Positions 35,501 through 47,879 of a stretch of 64,000 nt of DNA are shown here, piece by piece. The position numbers were made by a program, and so were the translations under genes. Every line of letters starts with the position of its first letter. Positions within the stretch are counted from its first letter, which is position 1. A model generated the notes under the pieces. The model saw only the letters and a program-made list of their open reading frames with translations. It was not told where the DNA came from and did not search any database. Source of the DNA: Aphis gossypii (lineage: Eukaryota > Arthropoda > Insecta > Hemiptera > Aphididae); assembly GCF_020184175.1 (NCBI RefSeq), contig NW_026083094.1:34868-98867 (forward strand). The letters run 5' to 3'.

Positions 35501-36453
35501 CATAATAAATTGATTGCATTATTGCATTAAAATATATTGAAAATTGCAGTTGTAATTTTTGAAAATTACATTAAAAAAATCACGTATAAAATTAAATTAA
35601 GAACAAATATACAGTATAATCATTAATCATTATTCATTATGTAGGTATTTACTATTTAGGTATAATTTAATTAATAAAATAAAATATTACAATACATAAA
35701 AAAATTAAGAACAAATATTGCTTACATTATTGCATTGCATGACAAAAGATTTTTTCACCGTTGTGCGAACGGTTTTACCCGAAAAACATACCTACATGTA
35801 AAAATTTAACGCGCTATAGGTACGTTATTGTAAAAAAATGATGAAAAATAGTTAAAATTGCACTTAAAGAAAAATAATGGCCAAAATTGCATTTATTGCA
35901 ATAAAAATATTTTTTGTTTAAACTCATAGTTAACTGAAACATATTTTAAGCTCACTTAGCAATAAATATAAGCATCTACAAAAAATATGCAAATGCAACA
36001 ACTTCACTGCCCTAGTTATAAACCTAGTATATTTTTCAATGTCTTCCATACTTGTAAGTATACCAAATATTTAAAATAAAATATATTATATCAAAAAAAT
36101 TGTAATGATTCCCGCTACGCCACGGTCCTTATTTTAGTGCATTATTGTAGCGCCATAGAAAAGTTAACAATATTAAACCAAATTCATTTGTGGTCGCCGG
36201 TAGTCACGTGGCATGGTAGTAATGATGAACCATGAGCGCCGTCGGTCACAAATTTATAAAATTTGAGAATTGGCGTGTTAAAACACATATTTTGGGGAAA
36301 AAAATTGCATAAGAACTAAACTGCATTTGTTCCAAATTAATATAAAAATGACTTACCTTAAAGGATCCTTTGGAAAAGAAAAGTGACTCAATAATGCCCG
36401 ATCTACTTCCAAACTTTTACAATTTTTTATTGAACATTTGACTATTTTACTTT
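32518..36453 (-). pseudogene. THAP/P-type transposase, lineage B, multi-exon
   Basis: Exon 1 (about 36453-36357) has the THAP start KCSIKNC...SFPKDPLR. After a 1.45-kb intron, exon 2 (34902-34646) completes THAP (CEVWIYNSGL, then LKPDAVPTLF). Exon 3 (34561-34282) is basic and helical. Exon 4 (34231 to about 33860) has LYLPSCRKLRRV and VLCADEISLK (catalytic region). After a frame break, TDQGSNFFQ and IAYIFDPSHLIKPTRN (P signature) lead into a long exon to 32873 with NRLNQDCLENLFCTFRQQ; the C-terminus (32805-32518) has paired Cys. No ATG precedes the first THAP Cys (an ATA stands where Met would be expected), suggesting start loss. It differs strongly from the P gene at 13926-21831. Confidence 0.8.
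35472..36014. mobile_element. hAT-type MITE, 543 bp, 8-bp TSD GTTATAAA, in intron 1 of lineage B P gene
   Basis: The TIR TAGGGCAGTGAAGTT and its complement mark the ends. GTTATAAA occurs directly outside both (35464-35471, 36015-36022). The interior is AT-rich with 'attgcatt' repeats and no coding capacity. Confidence 0.92.
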
Positions 36454-36812
36454 TTTTTGTTAAAAATTAGTCCATTGTAATTAAAAATAAAAACTGGCTA
36501 GTGACAAAGATTCAAAATGTAAAAACAGTTCTTACAACAAAGGTTAAATGAACGCAATGTACATGAAGTGCGGACAAGTCACAATTCAGAAATGACTAAC
36601 TGACTAAGTGAGTAATGAGTAAAGACATCGTAACCTAACGCATGTCGTGTAAGCGGTTTGTTTACGAACTTCGTGTTTGTTGAACATTATGGCCGTATGC
36701 AAAGAAAAAGGGAAATAAATATTTTTTTCTTACGTGGCAACACTGAGCGACTTAAGCTTGTTATCAGCCAAGACTGAGAGTGTCCATTCTGCTTTCATCT
36801 ATTCTGTGGTAA

Positions 36813-37823
36813 AACATTGAGAACAAAAACAATTTATCAATATTTTACAATATTATTGAAATTAATAATATATATATATATATATATTCATCAAACTTTA
36901 TAGATGTTATTATGTCAACCAAAAACTTAAAAATTTAAAATACGTTTTTTTAACTTAATTAAACTTAACTGTTTCATCAAGAAAAACATTTTGTACTAGA
37001 ATCGAAAGTTTGGTACAATATTTCGATCATAGAGTCTGGCAACACTGCAAGTAAGTGTATTTTATCATATTAATCAGTCAAAGGACCATAGACCTATGCA
37101 AAGAACAGATTTCTGTATCTATTATCTAATAATATATATATATATATATATTAATAGGTTAATGGTTCAAATACTAAACAGCTGTTGGCGGGATATTTGA
37201 AAACAAATATCTTTGCTTACCGCTTTACCGCCTTTTTTATCACAAGTCTATAATCTATATGTAAAATATTCAATTATATTTATCATCGATTATATTTTAT
37301 TTTATTATTACCAGCGAATGTTGATGTTCACGTTTTATATAATTAAAATATATACATTACATTTGAAATATGTGGGCTTTTGGTGTGTAAACGTAACCTA
37401 AAATATCAGATTTTGAGATTACAACTTCACCTAAGCAGAGTCACCAACCACATAATACATATTCGTTTGGCCTTGGCCCTCAAATATATTTAACATTAGA
37501 TACATAAACCTAAGTACTTACAAACAACTTAACAACTTAAAGTTCCATTGAGGTGAGTAAAATACCAATTTAAAAATTATTTCTAATGCTCATCGTATTA
37601 TGTAATAACTTGACTTAATATTAATATTAATTGTAATTAAAGTTAACAATTTGATTGTAGGAGGTACTAGGAGTACTAGGGTTGAATATTCACATTTAAT
37701 ATATATAAGGAACAATGATAAAAGATATTTTATGAAGTTACATAGGTACATTATTTCAAGTTATTTATTTATTTTTTTTTTATTGATCCATTATAAAATT
37801 ATGTGCTAATCCTCTTAAGTACT
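36813..37823. other. Gene-free stretch with (AT)n microsatellites
   Basis: No supported gene. AT dinucleotide runs occur at about 36870-36888 and 37131-37151. Confidence 0.6.
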
Positions 37824-40366
37824 CTACTCGGTAGCTTGACGGTTTCTATAATTTTGTACTAGGTGCAAAATGCGGTTTCCAGCATCAACAAATTTCCTTT
37901 TTGAAGGAGGTGGTTGATTACCTGCCACAAGAAATTCATAATAGATATCTCTCTCTGCTTGCACCTTTCTGAGTTCTATTATGAATTTCCAAATTGGATT
38001 GGACATGCTGAGCTGTGCTTGGAGTCTCCTACGAGATGCTTCATCAATATTATTCGTTTTCTGTTACCACAGATGACCAATTCAAAAACATAAAAAATAA
38101 TAATAATTAACAACAATGATTTGTAAGTACTTAAAATTATTTATAATTTAAAATGTATCTCTATTAATATGTTCATAGTGAGTTAAATATATTTAATAAC
38201 ATAGAATATAGAAAAGTAAAATAAATAATAATACTCGTCCTGTATAAATTAGTATTCGTTATTAACTAAAGTAGAGTTATTAATTATGTTTTAATTTTTA
38301 ATGAATAATTTATTGGATGTCATAAACTTATATTAAAATAATATGAATTTAAATATTACATTATATATTATATATGTAACTATTATCTATTAATTTATAT
38401 CATTATAATTATTATAGGTACCTAGTTAACTAATTAAAGAAAAATAATTTTATTGTGATTATTTTTAGATTATGTGGATTATTGATTTTTTTTACTTGAT
38501 ATTAAACATAGACAACTAAACTAAGAAGTACATGAAATAAAAGAGCTTTAATACTCATGATTTGTTTACATTATTAAAAAAAAGAAAGATTCGAATATGT
38601 AACATACCATTTGTTCTGCTAAGACTCGATTATATAGATTCAAAGTAGGAATAGGAAAAGCTGGTATTCTTCTAACACCTTCCCTTCTCAGCATTCCAAT
38701 ATAATACGATTCTAGCTAATCGAGGATTGGCTGTAATTATGGAAATACTGCTTCTATTTCTATACTTAGAATTTCAAAATAAGCAGCTACATCTTCTGGC
38801 GGGAAAAATGCCAATGCCGTTATCATCCGAGCATATTAATTGAAATCGGGATTATTTCTGTAATCTCTAAATGGAGTAATATTAAAACATTTCAATTTAG
38901 GTATTGTATATTAAATTATTAAGCATATCTTATTTTCATATTTAATTATTCAAAAGTGGTTTATGTATTAATTCAGAGGCATATTTAGACATTTTTTTGT
39001 GAGCAGCTGAGGTATATTTAATTACCTATATAGAACTTCTTCTATTTACATATGATAGGACATAATAAGCAGACTTAATAAATATTTCTTGGATTTCCCG
39101 GGGGCGGGGGCTGAAACCCACTAGCCCCCCATAAATACACCCCTGTATTAACTTGGTGGGTATTAAAACAAGAACCAAGATTTCATTTGTTTTTAATATA
39201 TATATATTATATAATATTATAATATATATTTTATTTATTTAACTTATTAAATTTCAATTCTATTATTTATGAATCAAATTTTATGATTTAAAAGCATTGT
39301 TCTTACTTATATTTACCAAATAATTTAAGCCCTAACATTTATTTATGAAAATATTGTATTCCATTTAAATTAACTAATAATTTAACTTACGCCATTAATC
39401 CTACAGCTCCAACTTGTTTTTTCATGTTCTGTAGGAGATGAAAAAAACATCCTTGGATTTAAATTTCAGGGAACTCGGTCCTGAACGCGTTATGGATAGC
39501 AATCTTAAAATCTACAGAAATGCTTCCTGCAATTATCCCTGGAGCTAGATTTTTAATTTCTATTAAAAGTCTATTGTATGTTGCCTGGTTTTTATTTGGC
39601 ATATATACATGGATGAATACCACCGTTGCGAGTACCTAGTATTACAAATACTTGAGTAAAAAGAATTGGGGCGATCTTGAATTTTCCATCCACAAACCAC
39701 TCATTGCTTGTCGCAAGTATCTAAATATTATAATATACAAAATTCAAAATGAATAATTGTTTTTAAAAATAGAAAGTATTAGTTATTATTGGACACTTAC
39801 TGTATAATAGTGTATAATATACTTGTATTATTTTAACATAAGCATATTCTTATTATTGTCGTTATTGTTATTATTATTTTTTTTTTTTTGTTAAGTATTA
39901 TTCTTAATTATACTCTGGCTAGTTGCTATATGGTATATAACCATATACAATGTACAAAAATTAATTTTTATAGTTTGAATATAAAATTATATTTAAAAAA
40001 AAATCATCTATTCTGTTTGTAGCAATTAAAGAGTCATATAAAATATGTTAACATTTCTACCTCTAATTCTCTTTGGCGACCAAATATTAAAATTCTGTTA
40101 GAGCCAGGTCCAGTATCACATAACAAAAAATTTTCAAATTGCCCAGGTTCAACTTCATAATTGTTGTATTCCTCAGGAATTTCTAATTTCATTAATGATA
40201 ATGGAGCAACCGGGATTTGTGGACCATTATGTCGGCGAACTCTACGTACAACTTGTTTTAAGTTGTTAATAGATGTTAACGCCCTTTTTCCATCAACTGT
40301 TAATCTTTCTAAAAAAATGTATTTTAGGATTAATTCTTGTGCAACAAACATTTTAACTTGAAACAA
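37824..40366 (-). pseudogene. MULE (Mutator-like) transposase relic
   Basis: The N-terminal exon (40366 to about 40040) ends GSNRILIFGRQRELE. Then 39720-39540 reads NEWFVDGKFKIAPIL and FTQVFVILGTRNGGIHPC, the MULE core with the first catalytic Asp; after a frame change it continues NQATYNRLLIEIKNLAP. A degraded block at about 38880-38640 has ARMITALAFFPPEDV and VRRIPAFPIPTLNLYN. The C-terminal exon (38006-37824) has NPIWKFIIELRKVQ and ends at 37824. Stops and shifts in the middle blocks show it is dead. Introns separate the blocks. Terminal repeats were not resolved. Confidence 0.8.
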
Positions 40367-41976
40367 AATTTAAAAAAAAATCGGTATACAATTAAAATTA
40401 AAAGTATGATTAACAAAATAATGTCTTAGAATTTCAAGTTTTTAGTTACAAATAGGTATAAGTAAATTACATACTCATGTTAAAACTTGAATCAGAATAA
40501 ATAATAATTCATAAACATTAACTTTAACTTTATAAATACACCTATTTTTAAGGGGTTAGTCTTATGCCTCAATTTTCATAACATTTATATTGAAAGGGTC
40601 AGCCAACTGGGTGAAAGCAATTGTAATAATTAAAATTGTATGTTGTATGTTGTATTGTAACATTTAAAAAAAAAAACAAATAAGCTTAGTTCGGAATTTA
40701 ACTTTAACCCATTAATTTATAATTGCAGGTTCAATGTGTTGATTTTAAAATGATGTGTGTTTTATTTTCTGTCAGTCAACAGCTTTTTGATCAGTAAAAG
40801 ACCCAGATTTTCAACTTTTTGATTGGTTCTTAGTAGCAATTTTGGTCTAGTTAGTAATTTGGAGGGAGCAGATCAAAAGTAAATGTTCAGTAAGTACTTT
40901 GCAAAATATCCAATGAAAACAAAAAAACTTTAAGTTTATTTTATAATATATATGACTTGAAAATTGTTTTTTAGTTAAGAAAATTATAAAATATTCAATT
41001 TTTATGGATAAGATTTGAAAGGTTTAATTCTAGGTTCCTGAGTTCCTTGTAAGTAGTTCATATAATAGGTACTAAAAACAAAATATCTTAAATAATATAT
41101 AAGAATAATATTTGTTTAGACAATATGAAGTTTAAGTGTTGCTGAAATTATGTATAAAACGAAAAATAACAATTTTAGTTATTTTATTGTAATTTAAAAA
41201 TATTATTCGTGGGTACCTACTTATTAAAACTTTAACTTTTAGATGTTTTTTAATTTTTATGCTAATTATTGGCATGTAAAATATTACAATTTAAAAATAC
41301 TCATACCTACCTCGCTTTAAAATTAAAATATGTATTACAAAAAAGTTAACTTAATAAAACATATAAGTATATAGTTAATGTTCTTAACTTTAAATTTGAT
41401 AATAACTCAATTTAGTCTAGTATTAAAGCTTTCAACACAATATTGATTTGAGGTTTAGCTAAACCTAATTTATTATACCGCTAAGTCGCTTGTGAATGGA
41501 AAATCTACCTCTTAGCGCGTAACACGGGTAGCAGATATACGTTTAGCAATTATTATAATTTTAAATAAATTAGTTACTTGTAATTATTGACATGTTAAAT
41601 AATATAATTATCGGAGGTATTTTTAATATTTTAATTTTAAAGTGAGTTATAACTTATAGATACCTAGGTAACTACCCAGCTAGGTAGTTATAATGGTATA
41701 TATGTAAAAATAATAATAATTTAATTGTCTCGCTTTAAAATTCTGTATTTAGAGAATAACTATGAAAGAACGCAGATAATGCTAAAACCTTTAAATATAA
41801 TAATAGTATATCTATATTTACTATATAAAGGTCACTTTAATTTCTCATGTTATATACTCGTTTGTAAAATAGCCAACAAATTGGGGTAGGCTTTCTCTTA
41901 AATATTATAATCACGAAGGTAATTAAAAAAATTGGCAAATTTAAAATGATTTAAGTAATTTAATATTTGTTGATAA
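40367..41976. other. Gene-free AT-rich stretch
   Basis: No supported gene. The segment at about 40735-40785 resembles 24900-24930 (gttgattttaaaatgatgtg versions), marking another dispersed repeat copy. Confidence 0.5.
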
Positions 41977-42361
41977 TCTATTATATAAAAATAAGTCCGG
42001 TTTTCCTCCCTGACGCTATAACTCCAGAACGCACGAACCGATTTCCACGGTTTTGCATTCGTTGGAAAGGTCTTGGGCTCCGTGAGGTTTATAGCAAAGA
42101 AAATTCTGGAAAATTCAGGAAAAATTCAACAGAAAAGTGGGGAAATCGTTTTTCACATACAGCGCCATCTATTATACATAGCATGTACTTCAAACCAATA
42201 GCAACGGTGCGTGATAAAGTGTGTGACAGATAGTCATTATTCTCTGCTCAGTTAATTTCATTTAAGCTCAGTGTAAATTATGTGGATCGTGCATTTGAAG
42301 TTAAATTCAACACTCTGTCCATATATATATTACTTATATTATTATTATAGCGACCGTTAGT

Positions 42362-44899
42362 TGCTGAAACAGTCACAGGGAACGATGGATATCCAGTTTA
42401 TCGTCGGCGTTCAAAAGAAGATAACGGTCGAACTATCAAAGTTAAAGTTCAAAATCAAGAGATTGAGATCGGAAATGAATTCATTGTACCATATTGCCCG
42501 CTGCTATCACGAATTTTCGAAACACATGCAAACGTTGAGAGTTGTCATTCGGCCAAATCAATCAAATATTTGTGCAAGTACGTCACAAAAGGCAGCGACA
42601 TGGCTGTGTTTGGTATTGCGTCGGAAAATGTGAATGACGAAATCAGCAACTTCCAAATGGGCAGATACGTCAGTACTAATGAAGCACTGTGGCGATTATT
42701 GTCATTTCAAATTCATGAAAGATATCCCACAGTTGTACATTTAGCAGTGCATTTGGAAAATGGCCAAAGAGTTTACTTCACTGAGGCTAATGCGGCACAA
42801 CGAGCTGAGAGACCACCATCGACAACATTGACTAGCTTCTTTGCAATGTGTGAAGCAGATCCATTCGCAGCGACGCTGATGTACGTTGAAATGCCCAAGT
42901 ATTACACTTGGAATCAATCAACAAAGAAACCCCAGTTCCAGACTGGCCACAGGTGTTTTCAACTGATGCACTAGGTCGTATGTACACTGTTCATCCTAGA
43001 AACGATGAATGTTTTTATTTGCGACTGCTGTTAGTAAATGTACGTGGACCGAAATCATTTGCGCATTTGAAAACTGTGAATGGCCACCAATGCCAAACAT
43101 ATCGAGAAGCATGTCAACTATTGGGTTTGCTGGAGAACGATTCTCATTGGGATTTAACACTTGCAGATTCAGTTGTTTCATCAAATGCGTACCAAATACG
43201 AACGCTGTTCACAATTATCATCACCACATGTTTTCCTTCACAACCAATTCAGTTATGGAACAAATACAAAGACGCCATATGTGAAGATATCTTGCATCGC
43301 TTGCGTATTCAAACGAATAATCCTGACATCCAAATAACCGATGAAATCTACAATGAAGGATTGATTCTGATTGAGGATCAATGCTTGACTATTGCAAACA
43401 AGCTACTGATTGAAGTAGGAATGATTGCGCCAAATCGATCGATGCACGATGCATTCAACCAAGAATTAAATCGAGAGCTGCAATACAATGTTGATACATT
43501 GCAGGAATTCGTTAGAAATAATGTTCCGTTGCTGAATGAACAGCAAAAACAAGTATACAAAACATTAATGCAAGCGGTGGACAATAATACTGGTGGTCTA
43601 TTCTTCCTGGATGCACCTGGAGGAACAGGGAAAACATTTGTCATTTCATTGATTTTGGCCACTATTCGATCAAGATGTGACATAGCTTTGGCGTTAGCAT
43701 CATCTGGAATTGCGGCGACTCTTCTAGATGGCGGTCGTACTGCACATTCTGCGCTTAAGTTGCCACTCAATTTAAACACAATTGATACTCCAACGTGCAA
43801 TATTTCCCGATCCAGTGCAATGGGAAAATTGTTAATGCAATGCAAGCTCATTGTTTGGGATGAGTGCACAATGGCACATAAGAAATCACTTGAAGCACTT
43901 AACTTCACACTGAAGGATCTTCGGAGAAATAACAACATCTTTGGCGGCTTGATGATATTGTTGGCAGGCGATTTCAGGCAGACGTTGCCAGTAGTTCCCC
44001 GTGGAACGCCTGCAGATGAATTGAATGCTTGCCTAAAGGCATCACCTTTATGGAATAACGTAAAAACATTATCGCTAACCACTAATATGAGAGTTCAACT
44101 TCAAAATGATCAAAGTGCTGCACAATTTTCCAAACAATTGTTAGATCTTGGAAATGGAAAAGTCCCAGTTGATGCGACATCTGGATTAATTACTCTTACC
44201 AACGACTTTTGCCGATTTGTAGACACTCAATTAGTTCTTATTGAAAATGTTTTCCCAAACATTAGTGAGAATTATAAGAATTATGCTTGGTTAAGTCAAC
44301 GAGCAATTCTTGCAGCAAAGAATAATGATGTCCACGCACTGAATTTCACCATTCAATCAAAAATTGCTGGCGATTTGGTGACATACAAATCCGTTGATTC
44401 AATAACAAATCCCGATGATGTAGTAAATTATCTAACGGAGTTTTTGAACTCTCTGGAGATACCAGGATTTCCACCACATAACTTGTAACTGAAAGTTGGT
44501 ACAGTTATTTTGATACTGCGTAATTTGAATCCACCGCGACTTTGCAACGGTACTCGACTTTCGATAAAGAGACTTATGCCGAATTTAATTGAGGCAACCA
44601 TTATTAACGGAAAGTACGCAGGTGAAAATGTATGTATTCCTCGAATACCAATGATTCCGACTGATCTTCCGTTTGACTTCAAACGATTGCAATTCCCAGT
44701 TCGCCTTGCGTTCGCAATGACAATTAATAAGTCGCAAGGCCAATCGCTTAGTGTTTGCGGGATAAATTTGGAAAATCATTGTTTTTCACATGGACAGTTA
44801 TACGTTGCGTGTTCACGAGTTGGGAAACCATCCGCTTTGTTTGTGTTAACGTCAGACCAAAAAACAAAAAATGTGGTTTACCAAAGAGCACTACAATGA
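42362..44899 (+). pseudogene. Helitron RepHel remnant: Rep tyrosine end plus PIF1-type helicase
   Basis: It begins VAETVTGNDGYPVYRRR, then IVPYCPLLSRIFETHANVE and SIKYLCKYVTKG, which holds the paired catalytic tyrosines of the Rep nuclease. The upstream HUH motif is missing. The helicase part has Walker A DAPGGTGKT, Walker B IVWDECTMAHK, motif III GDFRQTLPVV, and C-terminal motifs AFAMTINKSQGQS and YVACSRVGKP. Defects are a small deletion or frameshift at about 42925 (after YYTWNQSTKK) and an in-frame TAA at 44486-44488 in an otherwise continuous frame. The product would be a 5'-3' helicase fused to a rolling-circle nuclease in an intact element; here it cannot be autonomous. Confidence 0.9.
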
Positions 44900-45056
44900 A
44901 ACAATTAAATAACACTTCATTTTAGTAGGTAATTGAAATGAATTTATTACTGTTGTGAAATGAAATAAATATTTTCCTTTTCAAATATATAACAAAAAAA
45001 ATTTTTTTTCTTTATCTTTTAATCACCAAACGAAATGTTACATAAAACGAATCTGG

Positions 45057-45086
45057 TGGCGAAACGGAGTTCGCCGGGTCTGCTAG
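45057..45086 (+). repeat. Helitron 3' terminal hairpin and CTAG end
   Basis: Stem GGCGAAAC/GTTCGCC with loop around gga, then gggtctgctag. This acts as the transposition termination signal in Helitrons. Confidence 0.85.
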
Positions 45087-46827
45087 TTACCCATACATTG
45101 ATTAATTGCCACAGCTGGTGCCTCCATCGTTTCCAAAGCTCTTTTTTTAATATTAGTAATCGTCGAAGCTATCTATAATATTCAAAAACATACGCTATTT
45201 ACAAAATATTTAAATAATTAAAGATGTAACGTCACGGAATTTTAGGCCATTTACTATTTCTATGATTCCTTATCTCCATGCGTAATTATAAGTAACATAA
45301 CGGTTATGCAATAACGTTCCCCCGCTCTCCTACCCAGTGTTCGGTTGTCGCTGTCGGTTGGACTCCACCGCCGTCGTTGGCTTTGCCGTGCCGCCGGTAT
45401 GCGTCTAACCTAACCGGTATACCTGTACACCCAAACTATTGTCGAATTCCCACCGCAAGACAACACTGCAAGCCACCGATATCCACCGACTACGTCCATC
45501 ACGATCTCCGTCTCTGCGCATTTTGTCAAAAACCGTCTACTGTGTCACTACAACTGACTACCGGATACTGGCGCCCAACAATCCACCTCCATCCACGTGG
45601 CTGACCAACGGTTTTTTTTCTTCTTTTCTTTTATTTATTATTTGTTTTGACACGCCGTACATGACAAACATGATGGACTAAATACATCTACAGGCCCGTG
45701 GCGGGCGAAGCCACCACATCCACAACGGTTTCTATCACGTCGAGGTCACCATCAACACCTTCAGCCTTCAGTCGTCGTAATGTATAAATTTTCCCCAAAA
45801 AACCCCCCTTTTAATGTCTATCCATTTTCTCATGCCGTTTCTAATATCTCATTTTTTCTTTTAAAATCCTCTTTTTTAAATCTACACCCCGGTAACCGTT
45901 CTCACGGAGCCGTAGCCCATATTAGTATCTATTACTCCCAACTATTATTTTGTTCACATGTATTCTCCTCAATTTCTCATTTAAAACAAAAACTGTATAC
46001 TTGTAGATTTTATGCATTTGCCATGTGACAACTATTTTATGTATTCTTGAAATTACGTATGTATTTTATCTGTATTGCAATTTGCCATTTAACTATTGCT
46101 CCATTTTTCATTATTTTTTGTATTGTTAATATTATTTATTCTCATGTTGAGTATATCCTGTACAATATGTATGTATATATCTATTACTCTAAATTTTTAT
46201 TATTATTTATAAGGTTTCTCTACACTTAATGTTATTATTTTTTTATTTTATTCAGCGTTAAATTTGTTTAAAGCCCATAGACTCTACCGATGTGTCCACA
46301 GGACACCACGCGATTCGGTCTATGGGTCGTCACACAAGTGTTCCCCTTCTGTGATGGGTGGTAAATAAGCCCATAAAAAGGCTGAAAGCTCACAAAGACA
46401 ATCATTAGTAACAATCAATTATTATTGATGTTTAGCATAACCGTATCCTTATTCAGGCTCGGATTTGACGGAGGTTTTTAAGTGCGGTCGAAAAAATTTA
46501 AAAAAATTTGGCCCTTGGTTTAAGAAATATATTTAAATATATATCACCATATATTTATTTATATTTATATAGTTTATGCGTTTATTCAATAAACGATTAT
46601 TGAAAAAATACACATGCATAACACAACGATATTTCCATAATTTAAATCTTATTAGTTGAAGCTACTTAAGTGGATACCAGCGTAGTATTAGTTATCTTTT
46701 TCTGACCCACGCACAACATGGCAAATTTTACGTTCACAAAAATTACTATAACCATATTAATTTCTCAAATTAGAATGAAATAACCTATTATAGAATTTAA
46801 AGCTAAGAACATTATCAAGGGCAAACG
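45087..46827. other. Gene-free stretch: GC-richer block, pyrimidine-rich block, 53-bp hairpin
   Basis: 45300-45780 is unusually GC-rich for the window and ends in ...gatactggcgcccaaca, similar to the LTR ends elsewhere (gatactggcacgcaaca), but no paired start or TSD was confirmed. 45780-46260 is T/C-rich without a convincing gene. At 46274-46326 a hairpin has arms cccatagac/gtctatggg with inner arms gtgtcc/ggacac. Confidence 0.5.
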
Positions 46828-47636
46828 TTAATGTTCAATAATTTCAGTATCAATAAATTTCTCAAAAATCTCGATGGCAGACATACTTTTATACCTAGAG
46901 TAATCTGGTTTTGGAAATGAAGCTGGTCTTTTGATGTCAAAATCTGCCCCCTTATCCCAGCGAGATATTTGTTTGGATTTTTTCCTAGCCTCTAACCATT
47001 TTCGGTGTAATTCAGGTGTTAAAACCAATGTTTCAACAGACGGTGATGTATGAGTCGAAATTGAAGTAGAAGAAATGTCTATAGGTTGAGCTAGTTCATT
47101 ACAAAAGTTGCCTACTCTTTCTTTGTTACCTAATCGAATTTCAGCGTTTGCCGTCAATTGTCGAGATGATAGATTATCAACTAAACTATAAAAAGTACGG
47201 GATTAATTTACAAAATATGAAAACGTCTAATTATATTATATTATATCTTACCCACTCCCATCTTCATCTCCTGAATCTTCATCAGTATCGACACTAGGAT
47301 TAGGTGGTTCAATGAAAATATCATCTTCCATCTCATCATTGTTTAATAATATATCTAATGCTTCAGAAAGCGAAAGACCAGGTCTATGAAAATGAAAAAA
47401 AATAATAATAACGATTTATGTATTGAAACGCCTAGCGTTGCCATATGGCAACAACAAGACATAGATGACCATAACTAACTCAAATATAATTAAAATATTA
47501 TCAAACTATCAAGAAAATGTTCTTAGAATGTCTTATTAGTAAATAATCAATATACCGTAACTTAAAAATAAATATAAAAATAATAAATAATAAAATAACG
47601 TATGCTAAAATCTACTTACTCGAAGCGAAGATCCAT
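46828..47636 (-). pseudogene. Second piggyBac transposase, N-terminal part only
   Basis: Exon 1 (47636-47620, MDLRF), exon 2 (47383-47253; LSLSEALDILLNNDE, then an acidic DTDEDSGDEDGSG), and exon 3 (about 47186-46828; NLSSRQLTANAE, then KSMSAIEIFEKFID). This is the typical N-terminus of PGBD-like proteins just before the DDD domain. The frame stops at 46828 and the catalytic part is absent. A TATA-like gttataaata lies near 47800. It differs from the piggyBac at 27574-29433. Confidence 0.82.
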
Positions 47637-47851
47637 TTTTTCATCAAATATGATATTCGTAAATATAAAATCGTGTTTCTGAGAAAACAACGCACGGTAA
47701 ACTGATTTTATTTGTTCGATCGCAAACTAGTCATGTCATTACATCGATAAACATCCATTGTTACAATTCCGATAACGTTAGTATACGCGGAAAAAAAGTT
47801 ATAAATAGAGTCTATACACGTTGCCATATGAACACGCTGGGCGCTAATGGG
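46828..47851 (-). mobile_element. 5' end of a piggyBac element at a TTAA site, 3' truncated
   Basis: Reading inward on the minus strand from 47851, the end is CCCATTAGCGCCCAGCGTG, preceded by TTAA (47852-47855). A related motif (gttgccatatgg) recurs inside at about 47440. No opposite end was found. Confidence 0.75.
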
Positions 47852-47879
47852 TTAATACAAATGTACGTATTACATGATT

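Larger units (their letters stand above)
31684..36812 (-). mobile_element. Second P-type element (THAP/P lineage B), ~5.1 kb
   Basis: The inverted end motif ACCACAGAATAGATG occurs at 31684 (plus) and as its complement ending at 36812. The 5' end continues aaagcagaatggacactct, which is also found at 25909. The ends bracket a THAP/P transposase gene. The flanking 8-mers do not match, so boundaries are provisional to a few bases. Confidence 0.6.
41977..45086 (+). mobile_element. Helitron with both termini, internally deleted, 3.1 kb
   Basis: The 5' end is TCTATTATATAAAAATAAG after host A. The 3' end has a GC-rich hairpin (GGCGAAAC-gga-GTTCGCC, 45059-45076), then GGGTCTGCTAG, with host T following (45087). 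TC start, 3' hairpin, CTAG-type end and A/T insertion are the Helitron signature. The coding region begins in the middle of the Rep domain, so the original 5' half of the gene has been lost between about 42300 and 42360. Confidence 0.9.

Noticed and set aside
31676..36820. 8-bp TSD for the second P element
   Set aside because: Flanking 8-mers on the two sides do not agree under any nearby boundary, so none is claimed.
42996..44082. Long minus-strand frames across the Helitron
   Set aside because: They are antisense to well-conserved helicase motifs.
45226..45587. Possible LTR from tgtaacgtcacgg to gatactggcgcccaaca
   Set aside because: The end resembles the known LTR end, but the flanking bases do not form a TSD and no second copy or internal retroelement sequence was found.
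45377..46229. Several 60-80 residue frames
   Set aside because: No recognisable motif; composition reflects GC-rich then pyrimidine-rich non-coding sequence.
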